The translations under genes were made by a program, and so were the position numbers. A stretch of 64,000 nt of DNA from Cymodocea nodosa (Eukaryota; Streptophyta; Magnoliopsida; Alismatales; Cymodoceaceae). The notes below the pieces were generated by a model. It worked only from the letters and a program-made list of their open reading frames with translations, made no database searches and was not told the origin of the DNA. This document shows positions 48,741-59,460 of this stretch, piece after piece. Position 1 is the first letter of the stretch. Each line of letters starts with the position of its first letter. Location of the stretch: positions 8,308,001-8,372,000 of the forward strand of contig CM072337.1 in the NCBI GenBank assembly GCA_036874045.1, read 5' to 3'.

Positions 48741-48914
48741 GGTATTTGTAAAATTTTGTAAGACTTTTTTGTCCGGTCATGTGACTTGACGCTCCACTGT
48801 CCAAGATCCATTTTGATATTGTTTCCTCCTGCAACACAAATTAAGAAAAACTTTTTCTTGGTACCCAATGTTGTTGAGGACCAAGTTCATTAAACGCATA
48901 TTTCTTCTTTTTGT

Positions 48915-50468
48915 TTAACTATAAGACACCGCAGGGGTACTAGTTAGTTTGTCTAACTTAGTTTGACTTAAATTCCATTTCTCAAAGGTAGAATTTAAAT
49001 CTTGCTCTCTCAGTTTTAATTTACCTATCTCTAATTCAAGTTCATTTATATTGTTTCTCAACATTTCATTTTCAGATTCTATCTTTAATTTTTCAGCATT
49101 TATATTCTGTATTTGTTCATGTAAGATACATTCATTAAATCTAAATTTTTGCAAATCTCTAGCATGATTTTCATTATCACATTTAAACTTTTCTAAAGTA
49201 GTAGACAATAAACAATTTTCTTCTTCCATAATGGATGAAGATTTTAAAATATTCCTATTTTCCAATTTACATACTTTAAGTTTTTGTAATAATACATGAT
49301 AAGCACATAATAATTCATCAAAGTTGAAATCTGAATGACTTTCAGGATCAGATATTACCTCAGACTCATTTGCCATGAAGCACACATGAGCAACGTCTTC
49401 TAACTCTTGTTCTTCTTCTGAATGTGAAGATTTTGATGTTGATTCCTTAGATTCAGACTCTTCAGACGTGTCATCCCAAGTGACCTTGAAAGCCTTTTTC
49501 TTGTAAAACTTTTTCTGAGTTTTCTGAGCCGTCTTCTTCTGATTTGTCCTACTTTGCTTTTCATTTTTCCTCATAGGACAATCTGGAGAAAGATGTCCAG
49601 GTTTCTTATAGTTGTAACATACATACTTTTTGGATGAAGAATTCTTGTCATTCAATGATTTTGACATTGAGGGTTTATCATTTTTGTTCCTTTGCTGTTT
49701 CCTAGCTTTCCATGCTTTCTTGAATTTCCTAGTCAGCAAAATCAAATCCTCGTCAGAATCAGTAGATATATCAGAATCTGAATTAATTTCGAAGGCTATT
49801 TCTTTCTTCATTTTTAGTTTGTTGTGACTCAGTGATTCATTTAATTAAACTTCATACGTTGTTAAATTTCCTATAAGTTCATTCAAAGAATAAACATTTA
49901 AATCTCGTGATTCCTCAATTGATGTTACTTTCTAAGACCATTTAGAACTTAGGGATCTGAGAATTTTCCTCACCAAATCCTTCTGTTCAAAATTCTTTCC
50001 TAAACATTTTAAAGAGTTTATGATATCAAGAAATCTAAAAAACATCTCAAAAATATTTTCGTCTTCATGCATCTTAAAGAGTTCATACTTATGAATCAAC
50101 ATGTTTATTTTTGTCTCTTTAACTTGAGAAGTACCTTCATGTGAAACTTCTAATGCACGCCACACCTCATAAGCAGATTTATATGCCGACACTTTACTGA
50201 ACTGTTAATAACTCAATGCACAAAATAAAATATTTAAGCCCTTGGCATTCAGAGTTTCATTTTCTTTTTCAGTAATTGTCCAAGTATTATATGGAGTAGT
50301 TAACGGAGTATATGATTTAGAAATCATGAACCACAACTTATGATCTATACTTTGAAGAAAAATAGTCATCCTATATTTCCAATATTCAAAATGTATTCCA
50401 TCAAATAAAGGAGGACGATTAAGAATTTGGCCTTCATATAAAGAAAAATTACCATTTCCAGTAGCCAT
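48915..50468 (-). pseudogene. B gag region
   Basis: 50468-50205 has RPPLFDGIHFEYWKYRMTIF, the N-terminal Copia gag motif. 50192-49932 is UBN2-like (YEVWRALEVSHEGTSQVKE, LKCLGKNFEQKDLVRKIL). 49811-48915 has the CCHC knuckle CYNYKKPGHLSPDC, then the acidic Ser/Glu stretch and a long coiled-coil-like tail. This is the standard order of SIRE-like gag. Fossil. Confidence 0.85.
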
Positions 50469-50687
50469 TTTACCTTAGATTTTTCAACCTATTTGATTTT
50501 AAACAGTCTAAAAACTTTAAAACAACTTGAGCAGTAACCAAATCGGAAGGTTTCTCTCTAACTTTTCGATTTTTTTTTTCCATTTTGGAAGGTTAGTTGG
50601 CTAACCTTCTGAAATCTTTATACTTTTCTGTTCTTTGGAAGGTTAATTAGTTAACCTTCCAAAACTTTTGCCTTTTCGGAAGGTTAG
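50469..50687 (-). other. B leader with perfect GGAAGGTTAA hairpins
   Basis: Non-coding. 50637-50660 is a perfect inverted repeat with arms GGAAGGTTAA/TTAACCTTCC and a 4-base loop. 50587-50611 is a near copy with arms GGAAGGTTAG/CTAACCTTC. A third arm begins at 50678, next to the Copia D LTR. Confidence 0.75.
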
Positions 50688-51756
50688 TGTTAGTACCTGA
50701 GTATTTTGATAATGCAAAACCTATGTGAGGAAACATATTGTATTTCACAGTTAAGTCTTACTGCATTAGATCAGAAGGCTGTTAGAACTATTTCCAAGTA
50801 GATGAAAAGATCAAGAAGGTTCCAGATGAACAGATCAAGAAGATTCAGCAAAATCAGACAGTTACAGGTCTAAGTATCCGAAGATCAAGTTTAAAGCAGC
50901 AGCAATGCTATCGGATAGTTAAAAGAATAACTATCCGATTTTATAAAGCCTTCGAAGAGTTATTTAATCAGAGAGTTAAAGGAATTGAATGATCGGATAG
51001 TTAAGGAGATAACTATCCAGAAGCTTAAAGGACTTTTGAGAGAGTTACAAGTATAACTATCCGAAAGTTAAGTCATTCAATAAACCACGTGCAGAAATAC
51101 AAAACGGAAGCTTAAAAGACTTGTCGGAGAGTTAGATAACTATCCAAGTTTTCTTTTCGGAGAGTTAGATAACTATTCGAGTTTTTCGGTAAGTTACAGG
51201 CATAACTTTCTGGAACTTAAGTCATTTTATTATGCACATGCAAAATGGAGGAAGCCTGCAGTTGAAAGTTTAAATGGGAAAATCGGAGAGTTAGGATAAC
51301 TATCCTAAATTTAAAAGAGAGTTTCGGTAAGTTACAGATTAACTATCCGAAACTTAAGTCATCGAATTTCCCACGTGCAAAATTCCAAACAACGTCTCAA
51401 ATAAGTTTTCGAAGAGTTAGAAAAATAACTATCCAAAATCCTGAAGAATTTCGGTGAGTTACAAGATAACCTTCTGAAATTTAAGTCAGTCTTTTATGAA
51501 CGTGCTAAATTAAATCGGAAAATTTGACAAAGTCAAGTATATAACTATTCGGTGAGTTATAGTTATAAGTATCTGATTGGATGATAGCTTACATTTAAAT
51601 ATTCTAGAATCCTACCTGGCAGTAAAGGATAAGTGATCTTTCGGTGAGTTACAGTTACTCTTCAGAGAGTTGCATAGCTAACTATCCGAAAGAACAAGAA
51701 AATCGGTAAGTTGACTTGAAACGTTTTTCTAAACGGTCACTTGCCGTATTGGGACT
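50688..51756 (+). repeat. Copia D 5' LTR, left part, with TCGGATAGTTA hairpin array
   Basis: The start resembles LTR W. From 50870 to 51720 it is packed with GGATAGTTA and TAACTATCC arms. A perfect example is 50910-50939, with 12-base arms ATCGGATAGTTA/TAACTATCCGAT and a 6-base loop. No reading frame of note. It ends at the E4 insertion (GGACT at 51752-51756). Confidence 0.7.
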
Positions 51757-53679
51757 TGTTTAGAATGAAAAAATGCATATTATTAACGGTTAATTGCATA
51801 ATATTTAGCTTATCATATGAGAATTAAGCCATTATGTTATAATTATACTATTATATGCTTTAATTGAAGAATCTGCTTAATTTTGGGGAATTAATGTTAA
51901 TTTAGTACATTTATGAACTGTCGGTAAGTTGCAGGCTATGAAATTCTTAAGTATCCAAATTTTCTGATATTTCGGATAGTTATGTTTAAATTGTCGAACA
52001 TTTATGTTTAGAGAGAATATTTTATTATTTCTAGATGTACACGTGTCAAAACCAGAATGAATGTCTTAAGTGAATTTTCGGTGAGTTAGCTGTAACTATC
52101 TAAAAATGCATCTAAGCATCGGATAGCTATACTTGTAACTCTCTGAAATGTTATTTTATGTTTAAACTGCTACTGACACGTGTCGAGATTTGGTAGATTT
52201 ACTTAAGTTATAACTCGTTAAGTTAGTATAATTGCACGCGTTGAGTTACATGAATATACACTAAGGTAACGCGTTAGGTTAGCAGCTTATTTCTTTATTG
52301 CATGTATTTTATAGTTATTTTCTAAAATGCCACTGTAGCGATTGCAGGAACAGACAATTGGAAGGAAAAACCACGTTTGCACGTATCACGCAAGAATTCA
52401 ATCGTGCATGGAGAAGGAAGCATCGCTATTGATCTAAAGGAAGGAAATCCAACTGATGATTCAAGCAGAAGCAGTTACTACTGAAGAAATATAAAAGAAA
52501 AGAAGAAAAAAAGAAGAAGTTGTGATCGATGGACGGCCAGTGTATATAGAGGAGGAGCACCGAGCTTTCTGTAGACAGTATCGGCGATTCTCCGAAGTAT
52601 CACACCAACCATCGTTATCACCACCACAATCACCAATCATCGGAGGTCTATGAGGATACTTGCCTGATGTCGAGTCGATTTCGAACCAAACACAGTGCCT
52701 GACAACCACTGTGAGGAGTGATCGCGTCGCGAGAAGGGAAGACATTTTCACCAAGCACCGACTCATATTTTAGGAGATCGTAAAGCTTTTAGCCTTGGCT
52801 TCGGGTTGATGCCTGTATGCTGAAGAGGAGATCATCTTGCAATTCTGGACTCGCGATTCTATAGGGAGAGGAGACAGAATTGTAAGTGGTTTAATTTTCA
52901 GTTGTGTAATCGCGTTGCAAGTAGTGTCGGAAGTATTTACTCTCAAGTGAGATTACTTTACATTTCACCTTTCGCCCATTTCCATGTTCACATCAAAACA
53001 AAAATACCAAAAACAATTTATCTTTGTTTGTATGTTGTATTTGAGTGTTGTATCGTGATTAATGTTATCTGTATCAGTTTTATGATTGTTTTATGTTAGT
53101 TTTAATTTTACAGTTTACTGAAATTGGTTCGTACAAAAAACTTAAAGATTTTAATGGTGACTGTTTGAATCATCTAAATGTTAGTATTTCTTAATGATAA
53201 ATCCAATGTTAACTAGCATTAAAAAGCTTAATTGATGTTATTTACAATCTGTGGAATCGCCCAATGGTTGGCCGAATTCCTCTATAAATAGTAGTATTAT
53301 AAAGAAGAGACAGGCTCGTGGAGTTAACTTAAGTCCACAAGAATCGTTCATTGAGTTAGCCATAACTCAATGAACTTAGTCCGTTGAGTTAACTGTAACT
53401 CAATGGAGTGCTTATGGAATATAAATTTGAATTGTTCACAATCAAACATTTCTTAAATTCGTCGGCAATTCCCTGTGGGATCGACCTGTATTTGCACACT
53501 AATACAATAGACACTATGCACTTGCAGTTAAAGTACAAATTGGAATTAATATCTAAATTGTATTAAAGGTTGTTTGTTTACTTCTAAAAGAAAGAATAGG
53601 CATAAAGATAAATTAACTAAGTAAAAATAGAAGTAACAAATCCAAGTTTTTCTAGTGTAGTGCTGGGAAAACCTAAACA
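51757..53679 (+). repeat. E4 5' LTR (about 1.92 kb)
   Basis: Ends are fixed by the target duplication and the primer site. It contains TATAAAAG at 52490-52497, a GTAAGT donor-like site at 52882-52887, hairpin arms (51950-52180, 53330-53410) and a minus-strand open stretch (52766-52461) also present in the other two LTR copies. Confidence 0.93.
52490..52497 (+). promoter_or_regulatory. Putative E4 LTR TATA box
   Basis: TATAAAAG within GAAGAAATATAAAAGAAAAG is identical in the 3' LTR (60239-60246) and in E2. A U3 promoter role is inferred. Confidence 0.5.
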
Positions 53680-53686
53680 AGTTTTA

Positions 53687-53704
53687 TGGCGTCGTTGCCG
53701 AGGA
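53687..53704 (+). promoter_or_regulatory. E4 primer-binding site (tRNA-Asp)
   Basis: TGGCGTCGTTGCCGAGGA matches the tRNA-Asp complement with two mismatches, 7 bases after the LTR end. Confidence 0.87.
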
Positions 53705-54769
53705 ATTGAATTGAATTGAGTTAAACATTAAAAATATATATAAAACATAAAAATAGTTGTGGTTCAACCGATTGGATCCATCGGTATGACCGGAACATTA
53801 AAAAAAAAAATAAAAAATAAAAATAAAAAATATTTAGGTCTGATCAAAGCATAGTATCGGTTAAATCGATAAAAAAACAGAAAAACTATTCTCTGTAATA
53901 TTTTTATTATTATATTTACTTGTACGGGGAGTCCGTTGAGTTACGCTTAACTCAACGAGCATACTCCGTTAAGTCTTGAGTTAGTTAACGAGCTTATTCC
54001 GTTGAGTTAACTGTAACTCAACAAAGTACTGTAGCTAAGACCTAAAATTAGAAAAACTCCAAAAGGAAGTAGATGAATTTAGGCATAGAGATTAAATTGT
54101 ATTGTTCATCTACTTGTGTAAAATTGTATGAAATTGTATGGTGTACTTGTAATGTAATTGATTCATATTAATGAATATAATTTTTCAGATGCAATTTTCA
54201 TATGTATTTGGATGTGAAATGAATGGAATTTATTGAATATTATGTAATTTGTGGAACTTTATGAATATGTAACAGATTTACAATTTACTGAATGACAGGA
54301 TAACTGCTTAAAAATTTCTACATGTTATAAGGTAAAATGTAAATTCTGCATAACGTAAAATGACCTACAAGTTAAATCTTTATAAAATGTTTAGATTTAA
54401 ATGTATTTTAATCAAAATGAGGCATTAATGACATAGATTTAACTTTATTACAGTTAGCAGAATGAAAAACAAAGAAAAAAAAAACAGAATAGAAAACTTA
54501 CGAGAGTGAAACTTAGATGTTGCCAAGTGTTAACTCAACGAAGTAAGTCCATTGAGTTAACTGTAACTCCACAAGGTCAGTAATATAATATAAGGTCACT
54601 CCGTTGAGTTATCTGTAACTCAACGAAGTTAGTCCGTCGAGTTAGCAACAGTAACTGACTGTGTTATGTTGAGTAATCTGTAACTCAACAAGGTTAGTTC
54701 ATGGATTAAGCAGAACGGTTATTCTTTTAACCACAAATGAAACTTCGTTAGTTTAGTGGTTACCAAAAT
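53705..54769 (+). other. E4 leader with ACCGG-type repeats and GTTGAGTTA hairpins
   Basis: Non-coding. 53760-53870 carries the CCGATTGGATCCATCGGTAT and AGTATCGGTTAAATCGAT motifs shared with E2 (7480-7650). Hairpins lie at 53935-54025, including a perfect one at 54001-54022 (arms GTTGAGTTA/TAACTCAAC, loop of four), and again at 54530-54700. Confidence 0.65.
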
Positions 54770-55075
54770 TTGAAATTAGTAGTGGTACACATACTCATAA
54801 AAATAGGAACCACGATGCACATTGTAAGCCACGTTCTTGCAACGAAATTTATTCACTTTATGGATGCGCAGTATATATATGAAACAGAATGTTATTTACA
54901 AGTTACCAGCACTTTTAAAAGAAAGGAGAAAGCGTTGGAGGAACTGGAAGGAGAAGCAGCTGATTCAACCTTCATCCGACAACAAATATTTATAGAATGG
55001 AAAGCTTCAGACTGGTATGTAATTAATCTTCTGCTATTTATTTATGAGCACATGGACTTGTTCTCTAAGCACTAA
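54770..55075 (+). CDS. Small leader reading frame in E4, unknown
   Basis: 101 codons, opening with MKLVVVHILIKIG. There is a charged middle (KRKEKALEELEGEAADS) and a hydrophobic C-terminal stretch (WYVINLLLFIYEHM). I recognise no family. It sits 70 bases after a hairpin cluster and about 65 bases before the gag frame. It could be a decayed 5' part of gag, a leader peptide or chance. Confidence 0.3.
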   Translation: MKLVVVHILIKIGTTMHIVSHVLATKFIHFMDAQYIYETECYLQVTSTFKRKEKALEELEGEAADSTFIRQQIFIEWKASDWYVINLLLFIYEHMDLFSKH

Positions 55076-55139
55076 ACGATTAGTAAGAACACCTACCCAG
55101 GAATTTTCATTGTAGAGGAGTACTGAAAAATTTTCTGAA

Positions 55140-56249
55140 GTGAACTTTAACGAAATTCTTTGGGGTGTAGCTAACCTTTCTTTAAAAGAGAACGTAGAGA
55201 TGGCTGCTTCAGTAGAAAAACCATTAGGAGAGATTCTGTATCCTGAATTAATTGATGAACCTTCATGTATTCGATTGCCAAACTTTGAGGGAGATAGGTT
55301 TGAACTGAAATCTAATTATATTAGTCAATTGCCACATTTTCATTGATTAGAAAGAGAGGATGCCTATTATTTCCTTAGAGAATTTAACAAAGTTTGTCAA
55401 ATGATGAGAATGCCGAACATGAGTATAGATGTTATTAAACTTAGATATATCCCTTTTGCTTTAAAAGATACAGTTAAGAGATGGTTATATACTCTATCGC
55501 CTGATTCAATTTCTACATGGACTGAATTTTGCTTTGTTTTTTTGGAAAAATACTATCCAACACATCAAACGATTAAAAAGAAGAAAGAAATATTAATGTG
55601 TAGCCAAAAACAGGGTGAATCATTCTGGAAATATTTTGAAAGATTTAAAGATTTACTGACTCAATGTCCACATCATGCAATGAGTAAAGCACAATTAATA
55701 GGCATAATTTATGAAGGCATAGATGTTTCAACAAAATCTTTATTAGAATCTACTTGTCAAAATGGATTTTTAAAATTATGTAGTGAAGAAGCATGGGCAT
55801 ATTTAGAAAATTTTGCAAAAAGAACTGCACAGTGGGAAAATTCGGCTAAAGCTATTGCAGATAAAAGATTATTGCCAAGAGGAATGCATGAAATAGATTT
55901 CAATACTATGCTTGAGGTGAAATTAAATGAATTAACAAAGAAAATAGAAGAGTTATCATTAAATCAAAAGCTAGCAGAAAAGAATACAAACATAAATGAC
56001 TTAGATATTATTTATGCTAGAAACCAAAGAGATAACTTGAGAAATTCTTATAATCCTAATTGGAGAAATCACCTGAATTTATTTTGGAGAAACAACAATT
56101 TCCAGGGAAGAGAAAATATAAATGAGAAGAACATAAGTTATGAAGTATTAATTGAACAAGGAGCTAGAATAGAGAAATTAGAAAAGATAATCCAACAAGT
56201 AAACAATCGTCTAGAATTTATATTTGGAAATGCTGCAAATCAAAATTAG
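55140..56249 (+). pseudogene. E4 gag with capsid-type domain
   Basis: Retrotransposon gag (Retrotrans_gag-like) of Athila type. The N-terminal part has IRLPNFEGDRFELKSNYI. The core has YIPFALKDTVKRWLYTLSPD, FVFLEKYYPTHQTIKKKKEI and GESFWKYFERFKDLLTQCP. The tail has NPNWRNHLNLFWRNN, the same tail motif as X1 gag, and ends in a coiled-coil-like stretch (GARIEKLEKIIQQVNNRLEF). Only here in the window do I see a full capsid-type Gypsy gag. It would form the particle. Broken at about one point; no CCHC knuckle is seen. Confidence 0.85.
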
Positions 56250-56451
56250 AATAGAAATATATCACTTAGATAGAAGGAACCAATGGAAGTTAGATCTACT
56301 AGAGGATTGCCAATACAAGCTATACCTAATCTTGTCAATAGAACGGTTAATGAAATTGATACCTCTTCTAGGAGGGCAGCTGAATGAAGCAGCATATCTG
56401 AAGCAACTATCTGTATGTATATATGTTTTATTTTAAGTTAATAGTATTGTA

Positions 56452-56515
56452 GAGTTAATTTTTAACTCAATGAACTTAGTCCGTTGAGTTATGCCTTAAC
56501 TCCACAGGGTGTGCA
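56452..56515 (+). promoter_or_regulatory. GTTGAGTTA-type hairpin cluster just upstream of the F-box-like frame
   Basis: GAGTTAATTTTTAACTCAA followed by CCGTTGAGTTA and TTAACTCCAC arms. It lies between gag and the F-box-like frame, ending about 60 bases before that ATG. Confidence 0.5.
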
Positions 56516-56574
56516 GTAGTTATGTTAATTTTTGTCTCTGCTAAATTTTTATTTTTATTTTACCGAATAGACAA

Positions 56575-57519
56575 ATGGAATTAATGCAATTACTGTTGGA
56601 TGCACTAAGGGAAATACTAAGTAACTTGTCAGCTAAAGATCTGTGCAGGCTGTGTTGTGTATCAAAGGAAATTAAAGACTGTATTGAAGAAAAATATTTT
56701 CAGGGACTACAAGCTGCAAAAATGACTAAGATTAGAGATGGATTCATATGGAGGTCATTTAATCGTAGTTCAAATACCCATGAATATCTGGCTATGGAAG
56801 AAACTACTGGAATTCTACCAAATGCATTAGAAGGAATGAGTCATATTATGGAGATAGATGAAGGATTAATCATATACAAGACGAGACCAAGGTATGCAAG
56901 TTTATCATTACCTGATATTTTGATAAGAAATCCTATAATAGGAGAAGAATGGAATATAGGAAGACCTAATATATTTGAAGCACCAACTGAAAATTGTGAG
57001 TCAGCTTTAATATTTTCTGTTAAAAATTCTGCAATTCCTGAAAAATTATATTATTGGAGACCTACAGGAAATTAGGGTGAAGATTTACGCTTAAGTGTGT
57101 ATAATTTTCTGAATAGATCTTGGAATGAAAACATTATAATATATCTAGGACATAAATCATTAATTAACCAAACACATGTCATACTTGATGGATATATCTA
57201 TTTAGTCACGAAGATATCATTAGCATATGGATCTGATTTATACATAGTGAGCATAGACAGTTATGATGATTATATAGAAATTTTACCTGTACTGAGTGAA
57301 ATAGCTAAACCACCATTTGCAAAATTTAATGAAATTCAAATAGGAATGTGGTATAATGAAGAAGATGATCCTACTTTATGTCTGATAAGATGGTGGGATG
57401 AACTGATGAAATTTCAAATATGGATTATGGAAGACATGAATGAATGGAAGTGGGAAGAGGAATATATTGAAATAGAGGTAGAAATAGAAACTGCTACATT
57501 ACCTTGGAACCAAAAATGA
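56575..57519 (+). pseudogene. Captured F-box-like gene inside E4
   Basis: The first roughly 45 residues fit an F-box: LLLDALREILSNLSAKDLCR, then LCCVSKEIKDCI. F-box proteins bind SKP1 and select substrates for SCF ubiquitin ligases. The rest resembles an F-box-associated (FBA/kelch-like) region: YYWRPTGN, ILDGYIYLVTKISLAYGSDL, and a late CLIRWWDELMKFQIWIMEDM stretch, which parallels the IWVM motif of plant FBA domains. Total length about 310 codons, close to small plant F-box proteins. The ATG follows a short stretch after gag and a hairpin cluster, and orientation is the same as the element. About one break. The usual Trp of the F-box (CKRW) is replaced, so SKP1 binding is uncertain. The assignment is by motif reading only. 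Confidence 0.7.
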
Positions 57520-58136
57520 TCCCTTTCTACATTACATATCATTAATGGTAATACACTCGTATTTGGAATTTATAATATATTGCATGTTTACAAATTAAAA
57601 AGGAACAAGAACTGCATTAAAACAGAATTAATAGCAAGAAGAACTATGCCTAAAAAGTTTGCTTGGACTGATACATTTATTCCATTTGTTTCTACTTTTC
57701 AATCATGTTCTTAAGCTGTGATTTTGTGTGTTTAACATGTGTATTCTGCATTTATTTTTAGAAAAAAAAGAAGAAGGAATTTTGAAGTTTTTCATGTTCA
57801 TTTTATAAAAAAAAAAAAAAACAAACAAAACAAAATATCAATCCAATTTGTTGGTATCTGTTCTGGGAAACCAATTGGCTTGCTTGTGAGCCACGAAAGG
57901 CATAGGAGCCTGGGTTCCACACAAGACACTGATTTATTAATATCTATTAAATGTTATTTTGTTTTATATTCTGTATTTATCTGGGAATGAAAAGTTTTTC
58001 AGAATCAAAAATCGGAATATATAGAAAGAGACACAAATGGAACAAGTTATGTAACCAATTACTTATCTTGAATTTTAAATCAAACAAAACTTTATTCATG
58101 CTTGCTACAATTATTATACTTATTGTCAAATCTTTT

Positions 58137-58176
58137 ACATTGAGGACAATGCAAAATGTAGGTATGGGGGGGAGGT
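58137..58176 (+). promoter_or_regulatory. Internal polypurine-like tract of E4
   Basis: ACATTGAGGACAATGC followed by GGTATGGGGGGGAGGT. The same box plus purine run is in E1 (356-318, minus). It is 1.3 kb upstream of the LTR, so it is not the priming tract used for this LTR. Confidence 0.6.
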
Positions 58177-58299
58177 AATTAAAGTAACAACCATGTAAGT
58201 TTGTTAATTAAAGGAATTAAAATGGTATTGCAAAGTTTTGAGGAAATTGAAAATTTTTGTGAACTTGCTGTAATTATCCAATAATTGAGACTGTAAAAT

Positions 58300-59240
58300 T
58301 TTTATAAACTGTTTGAATGTTATATTTAGAAGGCTATAGAAGATGCTATAGAATTTATTATTTATGTAAATCTAGATATAGTATCTTATGATTTTTCTGA
58401 ATTTCATGAGTTTAACAGTTTCACGATTTTAAAATGAAATCAGAATATTTAATGCTTAATCAGAAAATTATCTGAAGTACTGAAGGAGCTGAAATGTGAA
58501 TTCTAGATTAAATGAAACACATATGATGAAAGATACATTTACTTTGACTGATTGAACTTGTAGAATGATTTATGTGTAGATCTTATTAAACTACAAATAA
58601 AGTATGAGCTTATTGTTATGGATTCATATTTTTAGTAAATGATAGAAGCAGGATTATATGAGATTGGTGTTTTACTGCATCTGTATTAATGAAATACGTG
58701 CATATACAGTATGTGATTGATGCTTTGTTTTGTGTGTGCATTTATTTTTAGAAAAAAGAAAAAAAGAAAAAAAACTTTGAGAGTTTATTGACTTGTTTGA
58801 TCACAAGCCTTTTGTACTTGAGCAGATAGGTATGTAAGGATTGTTGACCTAAAAAAGGACTCTAAAAATCTGGCAACCTAAGATCCTGATTAGATCTGGG
58901 ATTGTTGACTGAAAGCTCGTTACATGGGTACATTAGAAAGTTCTTGTATGATTCATGCTTGTTAAATTAACTTTTAAAGTACACAAAAAAAAAGAAAAAG
59001 AAAAAAACATATATTGTTCTTAAAAGATACAAGTGTTTTGTGAAATACAGATATCTTATGAATCGAGTATATTTTCTGTTATCTAGAATTGCTGAAATAT
59101 GAATCTGGAATTGACTTTTGAAGTTGTTTAATGGAAATACAATTCTTTATTCTACTTATCTTAATCAGATTGAATTGGATTGTACTTTGATTCGTATGTT
59201 GTTGAAATTTCTTCTAAAAAACTTATTAGAAAATTTAGGA
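58300..59240 (+). other. Non-coding module shared with Copia AC and B
   Basis: It aligns by eye with the reverse complements of 36090-37000 and 44790-45700. The core, 58775-58965, is most alike (roughly 85-90 per cent by eye against AC): TTTGAGAGTTTATTGA, GCCTTTTGTACTTGAG, ATAGGTATGTAAGGATTGTT, ATCTGGCAACCTAAG and TTGTTGACTGAAAGCTC are shared. Flanks are weaker, with A-rich insertions. The sense is the same relative to each host element. Not protein-coding. It could be a transferred piece of element, a small unrecognised transposon or a structured RNA. Confidence 0.65.
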
Positions 59241-59460
59241 TTATAGATGATGAAAAGAAGAACAAATGATAATATAATTAACACCTATATGAAGATGATA
59301 TACTTTGTATGTAATTCACATATATTCTAAATATCTTTGCAGGTTGATTACTGAAACATACAGAATATATGTTTATGCTAAACAAAAGAAAAAAAAAAAC
59401 AAAAGGGGAAGAATTAATTCTAGCACTTTTTGAAAGACCAATTAATTAGATCTTAGTTCG

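Larger units (their letters stand above)
39760..50687 (-). mobile_element. SIRE-like Copia retrotransposon B (minus), 5' end beyond Copia D
   Basis: Minus-strand order: leader (50687-50469), gag, protease-like segment, integrase, RT/RNase H, non-coding module, accessory region, polypurine tract, and 3' LTR (41368-39760). It is inserted in the gag of AC. Its 5' LTR is not seen, because Copia D begins at 50688 inside its leader. It is very similar to AC. Broken, with around eight breaks. Confidence 0.85.

Noticed and set aside
50870-51720. Regularly spaced short repeats resembling a CRISPR array
   Set aside because: Spacing and repeats are irregular, the units are palindromic arms inside a plant Copia LTR, and there are no cas genes.
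57739-58178. Small Lys/Phe-rich frames after the F-box-like gene
   Set aside because: Low-complexity AT-rich sequence in the E4 3' UTR, overlapping the internal purine tract.
58775-58965. SINE or tRNA-derived origin of the shared module
   Set aside because: No polymerase III A and B boxes, terminal poly-A or flanking duplication could be seen, though a profile search was not possible.
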